DNA of 64,000 nucleotides. It comes from Psilocybe azurescens. Its lineage: Eukaryota; Basidiomycota; Agaricomycetes; Agaricales; Agrocybaceae. The stretch's first letter is position 1. The number at the start of each line of letters is the position of its first letter. The notes beneath the pieces were generated by a model. That model did not search any database. It had not been told where the DNA came from and was given only the letters and a program-made list of their open reading frames with translations. Made by a program: the position numbers and the translations under genes. The stretch spans positions 1 to 64,000 of the forward strand of contig JAJIRX010000309.1 of the NCBI GenBank assembly GCA_023853785.1, written 5' to 3'. Below are positions 47,128 through 59,369 of the stretch, piece by piece.

Positions 47128-48038
47128 TCGATGTATCAATTATAAGAGAGGTGCAGTAGGATTATGTACGTGATTGTACTGAGAGGAAAAGTTTAGAGCT
47201 CAACTACGACCTGCTACTTCGCCCAGTCGATTATCCTCTTCGCCCTGTTAAGAGCGTGGGAACTTCGTCGATGGTCGTGGTAACAAATCAAGGAGCGGTA
47301 CGAAGCCGTATACTGTATGGGTGTAAAATGGAAGTTGCTCTGTGCGCCAGGATGTGGATTGCTCTTGAAGTACGTCACCGAGTTTTATCAGTTTTCATTA
47401 TTAACTACTCAGGTACCTAGTACATCCTTTGGATTCTTTCAAATTGCAGGCGTTAATAATAACATGTATGCACGAACAGCGGTCATGTGTATTATCATAT
47501 CATCAGGGCTTGGTACTGCCGTGTCTGCGTCGTATATATGTCTGCAATCAAGTTTTATTAGCACCAGTTTTGCTCAAGGATGGCTTGAGGTGAGTATATG
47601 ACGTACTTGTGAATTGAAATCTTCACTAACTATTTCCGTTGTCAAGGCGTCTAATTGTCGCAATAGCAGGCAATCATTCGACTTTTCATATTCTTGACTC
47701 TGCCTTTCTCCCTTCTTGCATGGTAGGCTATTACAACCGTTACCTTTATTCAGTAACATTTCTCAGTATGCAATATTAGGTCGATTTCTTTTGGTGTATT
47801 AGCTTTGTTCATCACAATCTTCATTGATCCAAATCAAACCTACACCGCCAGTCAAACCAAGTCAATCATTACCACTGTATTCTTAATTGCTTTGGTCGTG
47901 TTCCACACTATCCCAGTAATCGGCGCTGCAAAGCAAATCAACCACATGACCTGGTAAGCCTCTGTGAATTTATACTGGGACCTAGTAGTAACAACTTGTT
48001 TCTCAAGGACCCGTTATAATAATCCGTCGAACTGTTAG

Positions 48039-49435
48039 GAGAAAGAATCCAAAGGATCCTACTTCCATTCACACGCATTCGAAACATGTTGTAAATCTAC
48101 TTCTCTCCTACTTTTTATCCAGTCAGTACTATCCACATGGACATTATTTAATATTACTCCACCGTCGCTTATTTTCCATTGGATGTTGGACAGCAGAGTT
48201 ATGTACACATCCTTCACAGACTGGTCCTATGAATAACAATCAAGTTTTGTAATTTGATAGCTTACCAGATTTAAGAATCGGACTCGTCTGAGAGCCCCTT
48301 AAAGGCTTAGGAAGCTGGAGCACAGTGCTCTGTTTCTCAGTCAAACAATCAAATATCGAAATCGATGGAGTGTTTTTTTTCAAGTGTTGGCCACTTAAAA
48401 TAGGTATATGTCGCCGACAGTCACAGACTGCAAGTGGCAGGCAGTACAGGCTTGCCTTATGTGCTGTGAGCGCAGCAGGTATTAAACCGGCTCCTGCGAT
48501 TGTCAAAGACAGCCCTGCACTGAATCAAGTTGCCGAACTCGAGCTTCTATACATCACGGACGGACACAGTGTGCCTTCGATCTCTTTGATTCGATGATAT
48601 TCTGAGCGTTCATCATTAACTAACATACACATGAAGCCTTGTTAGGCATCCCACACCTGACATTCGGGGTATACACACACTATGTACATTGGGCGTAAAC
48701 GTGAACTGCGTTCGAACACGATTAGGCACAGAATGCAAAGGAAAATAAACTAAAACGTGAAATGAACGATGTCTGCATATTCTCTGCGAGAAGAGTTGGC
48801 CGACAGCGTACAATCAACACCATCATCCAGAACCCAACTAAAACGGAAACACAGCATAATTCCAGGACTTTAGGACTCCGGCGCATATAAACGCTATCAC
48901 GACACCCGTTTGGCCATTCTCTGAGGATGGTAGCATGAAGAACCCTTGCATACAGAATCAACAACAAGCTGAAGCACGCAAAACAACCCATCGACGAGAT
49001 GTGCAGAGCCGTCAAAAACGCCACCCGCTGGCACACCCAAACGACGGAAAGAAAAGACGCACTTGAACGCGTATGCGAACATTGATTTTACAGGGAGTGA
49101 TGCGTGACTTCGTCGTTGACGATCCGACGACGGTAAAGCTCCTGGTCCATGCACGACAAGAAAACGTAAATGTAAACGGTGTAAACGGAAATAGCAATAG
49201 CAATAGCAATAGCATATCCAATACAGCACACACGCCCATACTCAGACGAAATACAGCATATTACTCTACACAAAACAAACAAACATGAAAAATCGTCACC
49301 CGTCCCAAAGGACGAAAATCAAAACAACCCGACTCACCCTACCTCTCCACCCCGCAAACCCGTCTCCCAACCCTGCCCCCATACCCCCTCCCATCCCTCC
49401 GCCTCCCAAACCCCCAGCAACATCCCGCTCATTCT
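48039..49435. repeat. Array spacer after paralogue D
   Basis: 48039-48600 is the common downstream spacer. 48600-49140 recurs after paralogue F (about 62040-62640), including the phrase GGGAGTGATGC. No intact gene. Confidence 0.7.
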
Positions 49436-51480
49436 CTACCGCCGCTTAAACACCTCAAACGTCCTCTCCCTGCCGTCCTTCACCGTCATAATACCAGCGA
49501 GATTCCCACAGCGGTGGCAGTAATTGGGCGCGGACCACACGGTGACGAGCCGGGCGTCGAACATGTATTTGTAGCCTTCTTGCACGAGCTGGTGTGCACG
49601 CACGATGAGGGTTCGAGCATTTTCGTGTTTGAACTGGGGTTGTTGAATTTTTTTGCAATGAGGTTGAGGTATGGTTGAGGTTGAAGGTGAGAGTGTGGGC
49701 GTGAGCATAGGCGTGCATGCGCGGAGAAATAAGCGAGACGGAGATATCATAGGGACAAGACGAGATAAGAATTAAAAAACAATGATTAGCGCCTAGCTAA
49801 ACAAAAATAAATGACCAGAACAGGACTTACCTCCTTGACGACGCTTCCTCCAAATAGCCACCCTGCGCCGCGCAGGCCGACTGCCCAGTTGTCGATGTCG
49901 TCAGGATCGGACAACACCAGATCTGCACGTGTTTGCCAAGATTGAGGTGGGAAAAAAGGTAAAAATAGAGGTCATGGGATATGGAGAATGTGAAGCAGGC
50001 TGAAGTAGGCGTGTCAGCCATCGTAATTTTAAAAAACGAACAACAAGAAAACGCACCATAAAATGCCTCATACGGAATCACCTACGCGCCCGAGAAACGT
50101 GCGGATTGAGCCGAGCGTCCGAATGTCCGGCGACAGCCCGCCGTGCATGCAGAGCGTCTCGCCGTCCACAATCTATGTTTTTGTTTTAGTTTATGGATTG
50201 AGTTTAGGTTTTGGTTGAGGGGGTTTGGTGTGGGAGTGAGATTGAGGGGCGGGAGTGAGGGCGGATTCACGTTGGGTTGGTTGAGAGCAGTTGAGCGTAG
50301 GTTGATTGGACAGGCGGGGTATAGGTTGGCGGTAGGTTGATGAGAGGTAGGTAGGTCGATGGGCAAATGAGAGGTGGATAGCGGTAAACGGACGAATAGG
50401 CAGACGGATGCAGGGCGTCGTATAGGTCGAAGGAAGCAAAAAAGAAAAGGTCAGTTCAGTTCAAGTAAGCTATACGGCATGTGAAGACGAAGGAAAGGAA
50501 CAGAACAAAGAAAATATGAAGACGGTCATCATTGAGCGCCAAGTACAAAACTGGTGCCAATGCCAGTGCCAGTGCCAGCATCGTAACCGAGACGATGATG
50601 AGATACGCCACGATCACAATCATGATCACAGAAGGACAGATCGTAATGAAGACAATGAAAAGGGATTAGAGAGCAGGACACCAACGCCGGATGGAATCAC
50701 GAGGATCGGTGGGGAGAAGAACGAACGAACAAAAACCCACGAACGCAAGAAATAACGAATGAACGCACGGATAAATACACGAATGAACGCACGAACGAAC
50801 AAACGAACAAACGTCCGCAAGACGGCAAAAACGCATGAATGAATAAACGCAAGATCACACAAACGAAAGAATGACAGCAAGACGGAAAGAACGAAAGTAC
50901 GAAAGAGAAGAACGTACACCTGCCAGATTGAGAAAATCAAAACGCCACAACAACCAGTTTCCACACTATCGCGCTGCCATATTTTTGTTGGCATTCGTCT
51001 ATTTGCATTTTGGACGGGTTTGGGATTGGATTTGTGGGGTTGGAGGTTTGGGATTGGATTTGTATTTGTATTATAGATGGATAGAGGGAGGGTCATCGAT
51101 GTGAGTTGGTGGGTAGGTAGTAATATCGAGGATGTGGTAGCCGGAATGAATGCAGGAGGAAAGTCAGAATGAGAGGATGGAGAGTATCAATGATGGCATG
51201 GAGGGGCGGAGTCGATGTCAGTGTCGGTGTTGAATAAAGGGCAGATAAGAGGCAAAGAACCGACGCATGCAAGTGATTGATGTGCGTACAGAGAATATGC
51301 GAAAAGAGAGAGAGAAAGTACGAGGAAGAGGACGAAGGAGGAGGGAGGAAGAGGAAAGAAGAAGAAGAAAGACAAGCTCACCGCAGAACCCGTATACTTG
51401 GGTGCCTGCTCTCGTGATTCCCGCGGAGGAGGGTGATCCAACAGGCATATCTGGATAAGGTGGTGTAGGTGTAGGTCTAT
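49436..51480 (-). pseudogene. Ser/Thr phosphatase (PPP family, PP2A-like) fragment, copy 1
   Basis: Pieces in correct order on the minus strand: the core ITLLRGNHESR motif at about 51440-51400, followed after a small deletion and frame shift by GTQVYGF; KYGSAIVW and FLNLA near 50990-50930; GETLCMHGGLSPDIRTL at about 50165-50105; [12 protein letters not shown] near 49900-49860; and a last exon with [32 protein letters not shown] and EVFKRR, stop 49436-49438. PPP enzymes bind two metals through GDxHG, GDxVDRG and GNHE. The first two motifs and the N terminus are absent. Low-complexity runs separate the pieces, so this is a decayed, truncated copy. Confidence 0.82.
50690..50900. repeat. GAACGAAC/GAATGAAC-rich low-complexity run
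   Basis: Degenerate CGAACGAACAAACG and AATGAACGCACG units inside a presumed intron of the phosphatase fragment. A similar, shorter run is at 63840-63960. Confidence 0.7.
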
Positions 51481-51550
51481 GTCTATGTGTAAGCATCAGT
51501 GTAAGCGAAGTGGAATGAAGTGGCTATGAAGATGAAGATTGTGAATGGAC

Positions 51551-52015
51551 GCGAATCGGGTGAGCTTGGGGAACTGGTTCGTGACTTCGCTGGTGGGCGC
51601 ACGCGCGAGAGCGTAGCTGGCCAGCTCTGTCATCGTAACAGTGGTAATATGTTAGAAATCACGAGATGAAACGAGATTGGCAAGCGTACCTTGTCCCTAC
51701 GATGCTCTTAAGCGGGGGATTGAGGGTGGACTGGCGAGTGGGGGTGTTATGACCGCTCCCGTTCATCGAGGTGACAAGAGCCGGCTTGAGCGGCTTCTAT
51801 ACTGTATAGTCCGCAGGCGGAGAGCCAGCAATGGCAGCTGCGAACCTGGAGGACACGGCGGGGATGGTGTTCTCTGCATCGACCCGGGCTTGCACCTGTG
51901 CGATCATCTCCCGAGAGTACTGTTTGGGTGTCGGCGAGGAGGACTAGGAGAGCACCGCGGTGGTAGGCAGGAGGAACGAGGCTATGACAACTCTATGGTT
52001 GCGGAAGGAAGTCAT
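51551..52015 (-). pseudogene. Truncated 5' copy of the trehalose subunit gene
   Basis: Homologous over its length to 31076-31553: the same start (ATG at 52013-52015), exon 1, intron position and start of exon 2. Exon 1 carries a premature stop: the codon for Gln in the LSQSSPP stretch is TAG here (about 51945). Homology ends at about 51551 inside exon 2, directly against the phosphatase fragment. All catalytic domains are missing. It marks the edge of a duplicated segment. Confidence 0.9.
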
Positions 52016-54089
52016 GATGATTAGTAAGTGAGTGAGGCGGAAGAGTGCTGGACAGTATTGCTTATAATGGAAAAAACGTCACCCATTGATGACGCAATTG
52101 AGCGGAACTCTCCGATCTCTTATCTTCCCCAATGCCCATTCTCTTGTTTACGTCCATTTTCTCACTTTCCTGCCCATGCAGAGTGGATCAGGCCCATCCC
52201 GATCCGCTCTGCATCTTGCGACTCCACTTTTAGTATCCCCGAGACTTTGCCCCAGCCCAGCACACGTTGCTCTCCCCTTTACTGTCCCCGCTTCTTCGGC
52301 CCGTCATCATTCTGTCATCCACTCATCGCTGCAGCGTCTCGCTGTCTCTTCGCTTTTGTGCCCTCCTGTGAACGTTGGGCTGTATATATACCGTGGAAGT
52401 GGCTTGTACCGCACGCCAATTATCCGTAAACGATACACGGCATCGAGCCTTGGATTTGACTGCTGAACGTTGGATATGAATGCACGCGATCTTTCACGCT
52501 CTGCTGACAGGTCTCTGTGTGGGATTTGAGTTGTAAATGTTATAAAGCGCATTCATCTTCATACCTCAGTGTTATTGATTATTGCTCAACTATCCAATCT
52601 CCTTGGATGGGTTCCAAGGTCTGGCTTTCGACCAGAGCTGAAGTTCAGAACGGACACATAGTCTCGATCTTCCATGCTCTAGTCCATCCATCTACTACAA
52701 AAACTCACAAGCAGCCTCAAAGGCAGATCATCAATCACGGGCCAATCGTATATTGCTTCCTTAGGAGATTGCTGTGCTTTGCTTGCTTTACTTACACTGC
52801 CGTGCGGAATCAGCCGGTATGCTGGGCTGGTTGGTCTTCACTCAGTAAACAGCGATCTCATGCCAGAGCACGTGCAGTGCTTAAAGGTGGGAATCAGGCT
52901 GCGAAAGTCCACCACGCCGATGCCGTTGTTCTCCGCTCCATTTCCTTCCCTCGGTATTCGACCAATAGCACAGCCAAGTATGTCATTATTTTCCGGCAAA
53001 CATTCGAAGGCTGTGTGCGGTGAGATTTAGTACGCATTCGCAGGTAAAGGAGGATGTAACGTAAGGCTCATTGTTTGCCGGAGAGGGTGGACAAGGCGCC
53101 ATTAGGTGGCGCTGGAGTATATAAGAAAGTAAAAATGAAGGGTCAAACATGGCACAGGTGAAATGTAGGCAAATTATCATCTTGTTAAGTGGTCAACCGG
53201 TCAGATGCAGCTCTTTCTATATTATGGTCTATAGATAAATGCCCAACCCGTACCGAATGGACCGAGGTAGGGTGAATCCCGAGATAAACTTGAGATCTCC
53301 AACTACAGGGTTGGAAATTTGGCGGGAAAGCAAGACTGCCCTTCCCTGTCCCCTCCTGACGGGCTATCAGCGGAGAAGAAAGTCAGGTCTCTAGAAATTC
53401 CATCAACCCGAGCAGAGTACATGTCAAATTGCTTTCGGATTTCCACCGCGCAACATCTGACTTTAAAACTTACCCCGCATTTATCTTAATGCATCACTGG
53501 GTACTGCCCGCGAATTGACAGCACCTTTTGTGTCTACTACACAGAGTAATGATTAACGCCGCCCTTAGTATGTTCTAAACCTAAATCTATTCACAACATT
53601 TTCAGAAGTCCGACTAAAATCTCAGAACGAGCCCCTTTGCTGTTCCATCTTCCCTTTCCACCATTTTGCGCTGGTGTGGAAAACTTTACATACCCCTCAT
53701 GCTAATGTTCTCTTTTCGTGATCGTGATTGTGATCGGAGCTCTCCTCTGCATTAGTAGAAGCCCCTTTCAGCATAAGCCTTTTCAGCACGGTGGCACATC
53801 TTTCTCTTACAACTTGCTCTCTCGAGTTACCGATGACGGCTCCGGTCCCGATCATGGAGAGGTTCGACATGTCACACTTGCAAAGGGCGGGTTTTCAACG
53901 ATATGTCATCTCGAGGGTATTTTGTCTTAACGGGCACCTCAATATGTCACATCGTGCTGCCAGATTCCTTATCGCAGCGCGCAGCATACTGCATGTCATA
54001 ATCCATCTATAAGGGAGTGCTATAATGCCGTTGTAATCGGATGGGCGTTTTGTGGTGTCAAGTATTGCACCTCACTTAAATGTAGGCAT
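52016..54089. repeat. Array block 4: trehalose-flank copy and spacer
   Basis: 52070-52390 copies the trehalose 5' flank. 52440-52510 shares TTGGATTTGACTGCTGAACG with 56223-56290. I see no intact gene; 53040-54089 is mostly unique. Confidence 0.65.
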
Positions 54090-54310
54090 CAAATTCCACG
54101 CCCACTCTTGAGTACATTATCTGATGCCCCCTGTCCCCTATTCAGTACTGAATGTAACGCCCCCACTCGGTTGCTGGATCTCACGCCCCCTCTCCAGTAC
54201 TGAATGTCACACTCTCCAGTACTGAATCTCTTGCCCTCTCGGGTACTGGATCTCACGCCCCCTTCTCCAGTACTAAATCTCGCATACATCGAGTACTAAA
54301 ACTCACGGCA
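54090..54310. repeat. Minisatellite just upstream of paralogue E
   Basis: Six or so degenerate units of about 28-32 bases, built on CTCCAGTACTGAATCTCACGCC (written CTCGGGTACTGGATCTCACGCC in some units), end about 85 bases before the ATG at 54395 and just upstream of its TATA box. Confidence 0.85.
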
Positions 54311-54394
54311 CACTTCAAATGGACCGCTAGATATATAAGTTCGTATAAATCCCACTTCTATTCATCTACAACTTGAAAGTATCCTCCTTGTATT
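54311..54394 (+). promoter_or_regulatory. Core promoter of paralogue E
   Basis: TATATAAG (54332-54339) and TATAAATC (54345-54352) are followed by CTACAACTTGAAA (54366-54378), a motif also found 10-25 bases before the ATG of paralogues B, F and, slightly changed, C and D. It is probably the transcription start region (inference). Confidence 0.6.
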
Positions 54395-55506
54395 ATGGCT
54401 ACCACCATTGACTCAACTTACAATAGAGGGACCAACGTACTCTCAAGGTCTGACAGGTACACAGAACAGCTTCGTCAATCGTACACACAATTCAGTCACT
54501 AAGCTGGTACACACCCAATTTAGACTTCGCTTCTGGACCACATTTGTCGAGTTTACCCACAAACTTGGACCTACGACCTACATAACCTTAGCAAAACTAC
54601 ATAGCTGCGGCTTGCACACAATGCTGCGATGGCATTACGCTCACCGTGACAGCTCACCGGACAATCCCAGAAGGGCTTTTATGGACGTCAGTGTTTCAAT
54701 AGAGTCCTTGAAAAGAAAAGGCCACACTGATATTTGGACATGCAGGAAACGTTGAGAACGGGATGGAACGAAACAGTGTACTGTATGGCTGCCAAATGGA
54801 AGTTGCTCTGTGCACCTGGGTGTGGATTACTCTTGAAGTACGTCGTTGAGTTTTATCATTTTCGTTGCTAACAACTCATGTACCTAGTATATCCTTTGGG
54901 TTCTTTCAAATCGCAGGTGTCAATAATAATATGTGTGCTCGAACAGCGGTCATGTGCATGATCATATCATCAGGGCTTGGTACTGCCGTGTCTGCCTCGT
55001 ATATATGTCTGCAATCAAGTTTTCTAGGCCCCAGATTTGCTCAAGGATGGATTGAGGTGAGTATATGACGTATATATGAATTAAAATCTTCACTAACCAT
55101 TTCCTTTGTCGAGGCGTCCAATTGTCGCAATAGTAGGCAATCATTCGACTTTTTCATGTTGTTAGCTCTGCCTTTCTCTCTTCTCGCATGGTAGGCTATC
55201 AGCATTGTAGCCTTCATTGAGTAAATGTTCTCAATACACAATATTAGGTCGATCTCCTTCGGCGTGTTGACTTTGTTCATCACGATTTTCACTGATCCAA
55301 ATCAAACGTACACCACCAGTCAAACCAAGACAATCGTCACTGCCATATTCTTAATTGTTTTGGTCATATTTCACACTATCCCAGTGATCGGTGCTGCAAT
55401 GCAAATTAATTGCATAACTTGGTAGGCTTCTGAGAATTTATGCGGGGACCTAGTAGTAACAAGTCTTTCATCAAGGATTCGTGATGATAATTTGTCAAAT
55501 TGCTAG
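54395..55506 (+). CDS. Multi-pass membrane protein, array paralogue E (type 2), intact
   Basis: Seven exons splice to an open frame of 255 codons: 54395-54456, 54524-54686, 54746-54837, 54888-55056, 55114-55190, 55248-55421 and 55476-55506. All introns are GT-AG (donors GTACAC, GTCAGT, GTACGT, GTGAGT, GTAGGC, GTAGGC). The product starts MATTIDSTYNRGTNVLSRS. It has a soluble part (LRFWTTFVEFTHKLGPTTYI, KLHSCGLHTMLRWHYAH), a Cys pair (LLCAPGCGLLLN), ISFGFFQIAGVNNNMCARTA, and hydrophobic segments at about residues 115-150, 165-185, 190-205 and 222-242, ending DDNLSNC. I know of no function; related proteins are common in Agaricomycetes. It is one of two copies in the array without a visible lesion. 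Confidence 0.82.
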
Positions 55507-57000
55507 CAGAGAAATCGTACACAATCACACTTGCATTTAAAGGTGCTTATAGGCTTCTGTAAACATGTTTCTCCATTTTATCACACGATTCTCATGTTTG
55601 CTACTGGTCTTTGAGAGTCACTTTTCGTGCCACTAATCTCAAAGATAGGTAGATGACCTTATTAGATATGCTATTGTGATTGGTAGAGCAGAAATGTGGC
55701 GGTTGTAGCCTAGCAAGTAGGTGAAAGCACAAGCGGGTGGGCCCAAACATTTGATTTGCTGGGCATAACAAAAAGTATTCTTTCAGACAGGACAGGCAAT
55801 TGAAAGTGTAGGTTTTATGTAAAGCTTGATCAAAGCTTGACTTTGGGAGTGGTGGGTGGGTGATAACTGGATGAGCGAAGGTGACGTCCTTCGCGACAGC
55901 TTGGGCGAACGAAGGTGGTGGCACGGAAGAAAGAAGAACATGTGCCACATCACATCGTTTGCTCAAAGACTAGATTCTAATCATTCATCTCATTCTTCGC
56001 CCCCGGATAGAACAGTCCCAGTTTGACATGGATTTTGCCTGTCATGTGAGTATCATTTGTAATTACTCTTCCCTTTTGGTATTTTTAGCTGTCCCGCTCC
56101 TTTCGGCCTCTCGCTGTCTCTTCACCTTTATGTCCTCCTGCGGACGTTGGGCCGTATATATATCCTGTGGAAGTGGCACATACCGCACCACAGTTATCCA
56201 TGAACGATCTACGGCATAGAGCCTTGGATTTGACTGCTGAACGTTGGATATGATTCAGAATGCACGCGATCTTTCACGCTCTGCTGACAGTTCTCTGTGC
56301 GGTATTTGAGTTATAAACGTTATAAAGCCTTTACTTACACTGCCGTGCGGGAATCAGTCGGTATGTCGGGCTGGTTGGTCGTCACTCAGTAAAGATCGAT
56401 CTCACGTCAGAGCACGTGCAGTGCTTAACCTTCAGGTGGGAATCAGTGTGAATTAGTAGGAATCCGAACCCAAATTGTGCTGCGAAAATCCACTATCACC
56501 GATGTCGATGAGTTCTGCTCCATTTCCTTCACGGTGCTCGACCAATAGCACACCAAAGTCCATGGATGCATATGATCCCTGCCAATCCTCATACTGCCTC
56601 CTTATCTGCTCTTCATCCTCTCATGTGACACGTTGAGCTGTATAAATATCGATACGTATCACTCCAATTATCCATGGACGATTCAACTTATGATATCGAG
56701 CTTGGGATTTGACCCTCTGCTTCAAGTTAGACGTTGAATATGAATGCATGTGGCGAGCTCTTAGCAAGCCCTGGTGACAGGTCTGTGTGCCTGTGTGTCC
56801 GCTCTCTCCTCATGAGCGGTTGGATTTTTAAATAATGGATATCGGTATGCGATGTCTCTCAAGCTCTGTTGACGGATCTGTACCGTTGGCGAGAAGGATC
56901 AAGGGTCCAAATCGGCTTCTGTCTGATTTCTGAGGTGCAACTGGGGTCCTTGCGACGGCTTCATATACGGACAGTGTAATAACTCACTATGAACATTAGC
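55507..57000. other. Spacer with partial trehalose-flank-type repeat
   Basis: No intact gene. 56070-56330 repeats parts of 52230-52540 (phrases such as GGATTTGACTGCTGAACGTT). A minus-strand open stretch at 55601-55966 shows no recognisable motif. Confidence 0.55.
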
Positions 57001-59369
57001 CTACATGTGTCATCACTGGTGTCAGTGGGTATGTTTCCGTATATCTGTGGCTGATAATCGGACGCTAGCAATTGTGCACCCTCAGCCGAACCTTTTTGCA
57101 TTACACCATGATCACTAGATTGCGACTCCATTGTACAGACGATAGATGGTGTCATAAGGTTTGGTTTAATACCCTGCTGTAGTCAAGCCATAGTGTAATA
57201 TTATCAATCTTTGCGTTTACAAACGCAGTCATATGGAGAACCTAGGTTCATCTTTCAAAAGAAATATCCGGATCGATGACGCTACTGATACGAATTTATA
57301 GTGTGCTTTATTTCATTACTTCAATTTGCCTTCATTAGTAGACTGAAAAACCTTGACCGGCAATCTACTATTCTGTACAATTCGTTATAGGGCCAGTTCA
57401 ACGACAGTGATCGCATATGATTTCTGCTCCTCTCCGACTACACATTCTTAACATGGATAAAAGTTGGGATAATACCAAGAAGGCTGGCCTTTGGGATCAT
57501 TAGTCGATATCACTCGCAATGCTACTGTCTACTAATGTAAGATAAAATATTTTTGTTCTTTAATTTTTATTGATTGGCGATTTGCATATCAAAATAAGGG
57601 CCGTGCTCCTGCAGTCTGAAAGATTCCTCTAAAATCCATCAGATCATTAGATCGTTGTTCCGAAGCTGCATAAATGCGAAGAGTGAGCTTGAAATCAGTG
57701 CTCTCGCGGTCTCAACTGTGGGTCATCAGTAAGTGCATATGTATGGTATTGGGAGCCAATGAGGAACATGATGGTACCACATCTGTTTGGGGTGCTTAGG
57801 AGTCAATATCAAGTCAACATACTCCAATATTATGAAAATGTGGCCAAAGGTGCAATAAAATAAAATAATAAATTGGAACCACGGGCCCCAGAGATATAAA
57901 TACACCTTTGAGGCTTCGAAATGGAGGTACCCGCGAGCGGGTACATAGGACCCCGGTTTATAGCACAAACGGTCTGGTCCAGATCCGGACAAATTTTTGA
58001 ATTTTTACAAAACGGCCAGGCGCCAATCCGGACGAGTGCATTCGGGAAATGGAATTGACGGTGCAAATTCCGGGGAAATTACAGCGGCATTTTCCGGAAG
58101 CCATTCGTCCTGCGACAACACAGCTCCTGGCTCATTTTATTATCCCTGCTTTATTTGTAGAGCGATGTTAGATATTTAGTTCACATGTAGAAACATCTGT
58201 GTGACTTCAGGAGCATGTGGTTTGTGCAGTAGATTTATAAAGTATGCATACTTAATTTGGACAGACCTCGGACGTCACTGGAACGTACTCTTTCTATGAC
58301 AGGTGTAGTTCTATTTAAGTAAAGACACAGTAGAATAACTTTTAATAATACAAATAGTAAGCCACAGACAATTTTTTCTGCGTTGACTTTGTAATATTCA
58401 TTGGGACCAACTTTGAACCGGCATTACAAGATATAATGTGAGTTTACTATATGAATACGGAAAGAAATGACTGTCATTATCATCTATTCTTCTGCAATGC
58501 TTAAGTGCAGCTTGCCTGCCTTCACTTTCAACCCTCAAAACGAATCAAGTTAAGCAAATGACACATACGTTATCTGTAATGTATTGTGGTGTTTTGAGTC
58601 AAGCTATATCCTGTATATAATTAAAAGCATAAATATTAAGTATTCATGCGCATGCTTTATATGCTCTTTTCCTGCAGGAGGCTAGCGCGCGTTCCTAATT
58701 TGAATGGAGATGGGCCCAAAGCGCGTCGCGCTCGCTGAGAGCGCCACATGACTAGTCCGCACCGTAATTCTCACCGTAAAAACCGCCGGCATTTACCCCG
58801 TCAATCCCGATTCCGAAACTTATTGATCCGGACAGGAATTGGTCGAAACCCAAAACTAGCCAGAACCTGAGACCGGACAGGATTGCACAAGAGTATAAAT
58901 ACCCTCAGGCAGCCATCCGGACATGAAAGCTCTGTGGCAGAGTGGTTGGCTGACGTTTATTAAGTAGACCCATATACTGCGAGGTCAGAAGTTCGAACCG
59001 TGCTGGTGTCCGCCTATAGTAGCCATCCATCACCACGACCGATAGCGCCAGCCATCCTCGTAACCGTCATTTAGAATCAAGAACATTTTAAATCCCACCC
59101 GCCCATCACCGCTTCAATTTGTAAGTCCAGACACCATAACCATAGGTAGAATAGAGACCATAGAGATGTAATAGTAGGGGTCATCCTCCAGCATCTCCAT
59201 CGGTTTCTATGCCCTGGAGACGAGGCGGCATTTATGCCGCCAACCTCTCCATCCCCCAACCAACTACCTTTACATATATTCATCACTAACAGGCGTGACG
59301 CACCTCCTCGAGACAGACCTTGTCCCTCTCGCCAACGGTGAGGTCTGTCTCTCGCTTCTGCACAATTTG
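57001..59369. other. Sequence unique to this part of the array
   Basis: This segment has no counterpart before the other paralogues. It is AT-rich with scattered CCGGA-rich phrases (57940-58110, 58780-58930) and no convincing gene. A tRNA-like pair of boxes lies at 58935-59000. It may be an inserted element whose ends I could not define. Confidence 0.5.
58931..59010 (+). repeat. tRNA-like Pol III promoter, possible SINE head
   Basis: TGGCAGAGTGG (58935-58945) matches the tRNA A box and AGTTCGAACCG (58990-59000) resembles a B box, 45 bases apart. The flanks do not pair into an acceptor stem, so it is not a working tRNA gene. A tRNA-derived SINE is the simplest reading. Confidence 0.45.

Larger units (their letters stand above)
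40929..47299 (-). mobile_element. Tad-like LINE (non-LTR retrotransposon), apparently full length
   Basis: A 6.37-kb element on the minus strand ends in a poly-A tail (T-run 40928-40946 on +). It is flanked by a 12-bp duplication ACGAAGCCGTAT (40917-40928, 47300-47311; the last base overlaps the A tail). It encodes a Gag-like protein with CCHC knuckles, then an APE-type endonuclease, reverse transcriptase, RNase H and a C-terminal cysteine motif. The order EN-RT-RNase H with knuckled ORF1 is typical of the Tad clade in fungi. Several frame shifts suggest it can no longer move. It inserted into exon 3 of paralogue D. Confidence 0.95.
40560..48038 (+). pseudogene. Multi-pass membrane protein, array paralogue D (type 1), split by a LINE
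   Basis: The first part, 40560-40928, gives exon 1 (MATTNNSSSNGVIGVLSS), exon 2 (QRFWNTSVEFAHQHGPKTYL, type 1) and the start of exon 3 (QTLRTGWNEAV). A LINE then follows. The gene resumes at 47300 with the rest of exon 3 (KWKLLCAPGCGLLLN), exon 4 (TSFGFFQIAGVNNNMYARTA), exon 5, exon 6 (SISFGVLALFITIFIDPNQ) and exon 7, stop at 48036-48038. Apart from the insertion, a T-run one base short near 47680 shifts exon 5. Before the LINE arrived, the gene had good splice sites throughout. Confidence 0.85.

Noticed and set aside
50626..51096. 156-codon open frame on the - strand with Phe/Arg/Val repeats
   Set aside because: It is a translation of the GAACGAAC low-complexity run within the phosphatase relic.
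57726..57992. 88-codon minus-strand frame with a hydrophobic stretch
   Set aside because: No motif, no splice partners, and the region has no coding character around it.
58931..59010. Functional tRNA gene
   Set aside because: A and B boxes are present but no acceptor or anticodon stem pairs; kept only as a SINE-like feature.
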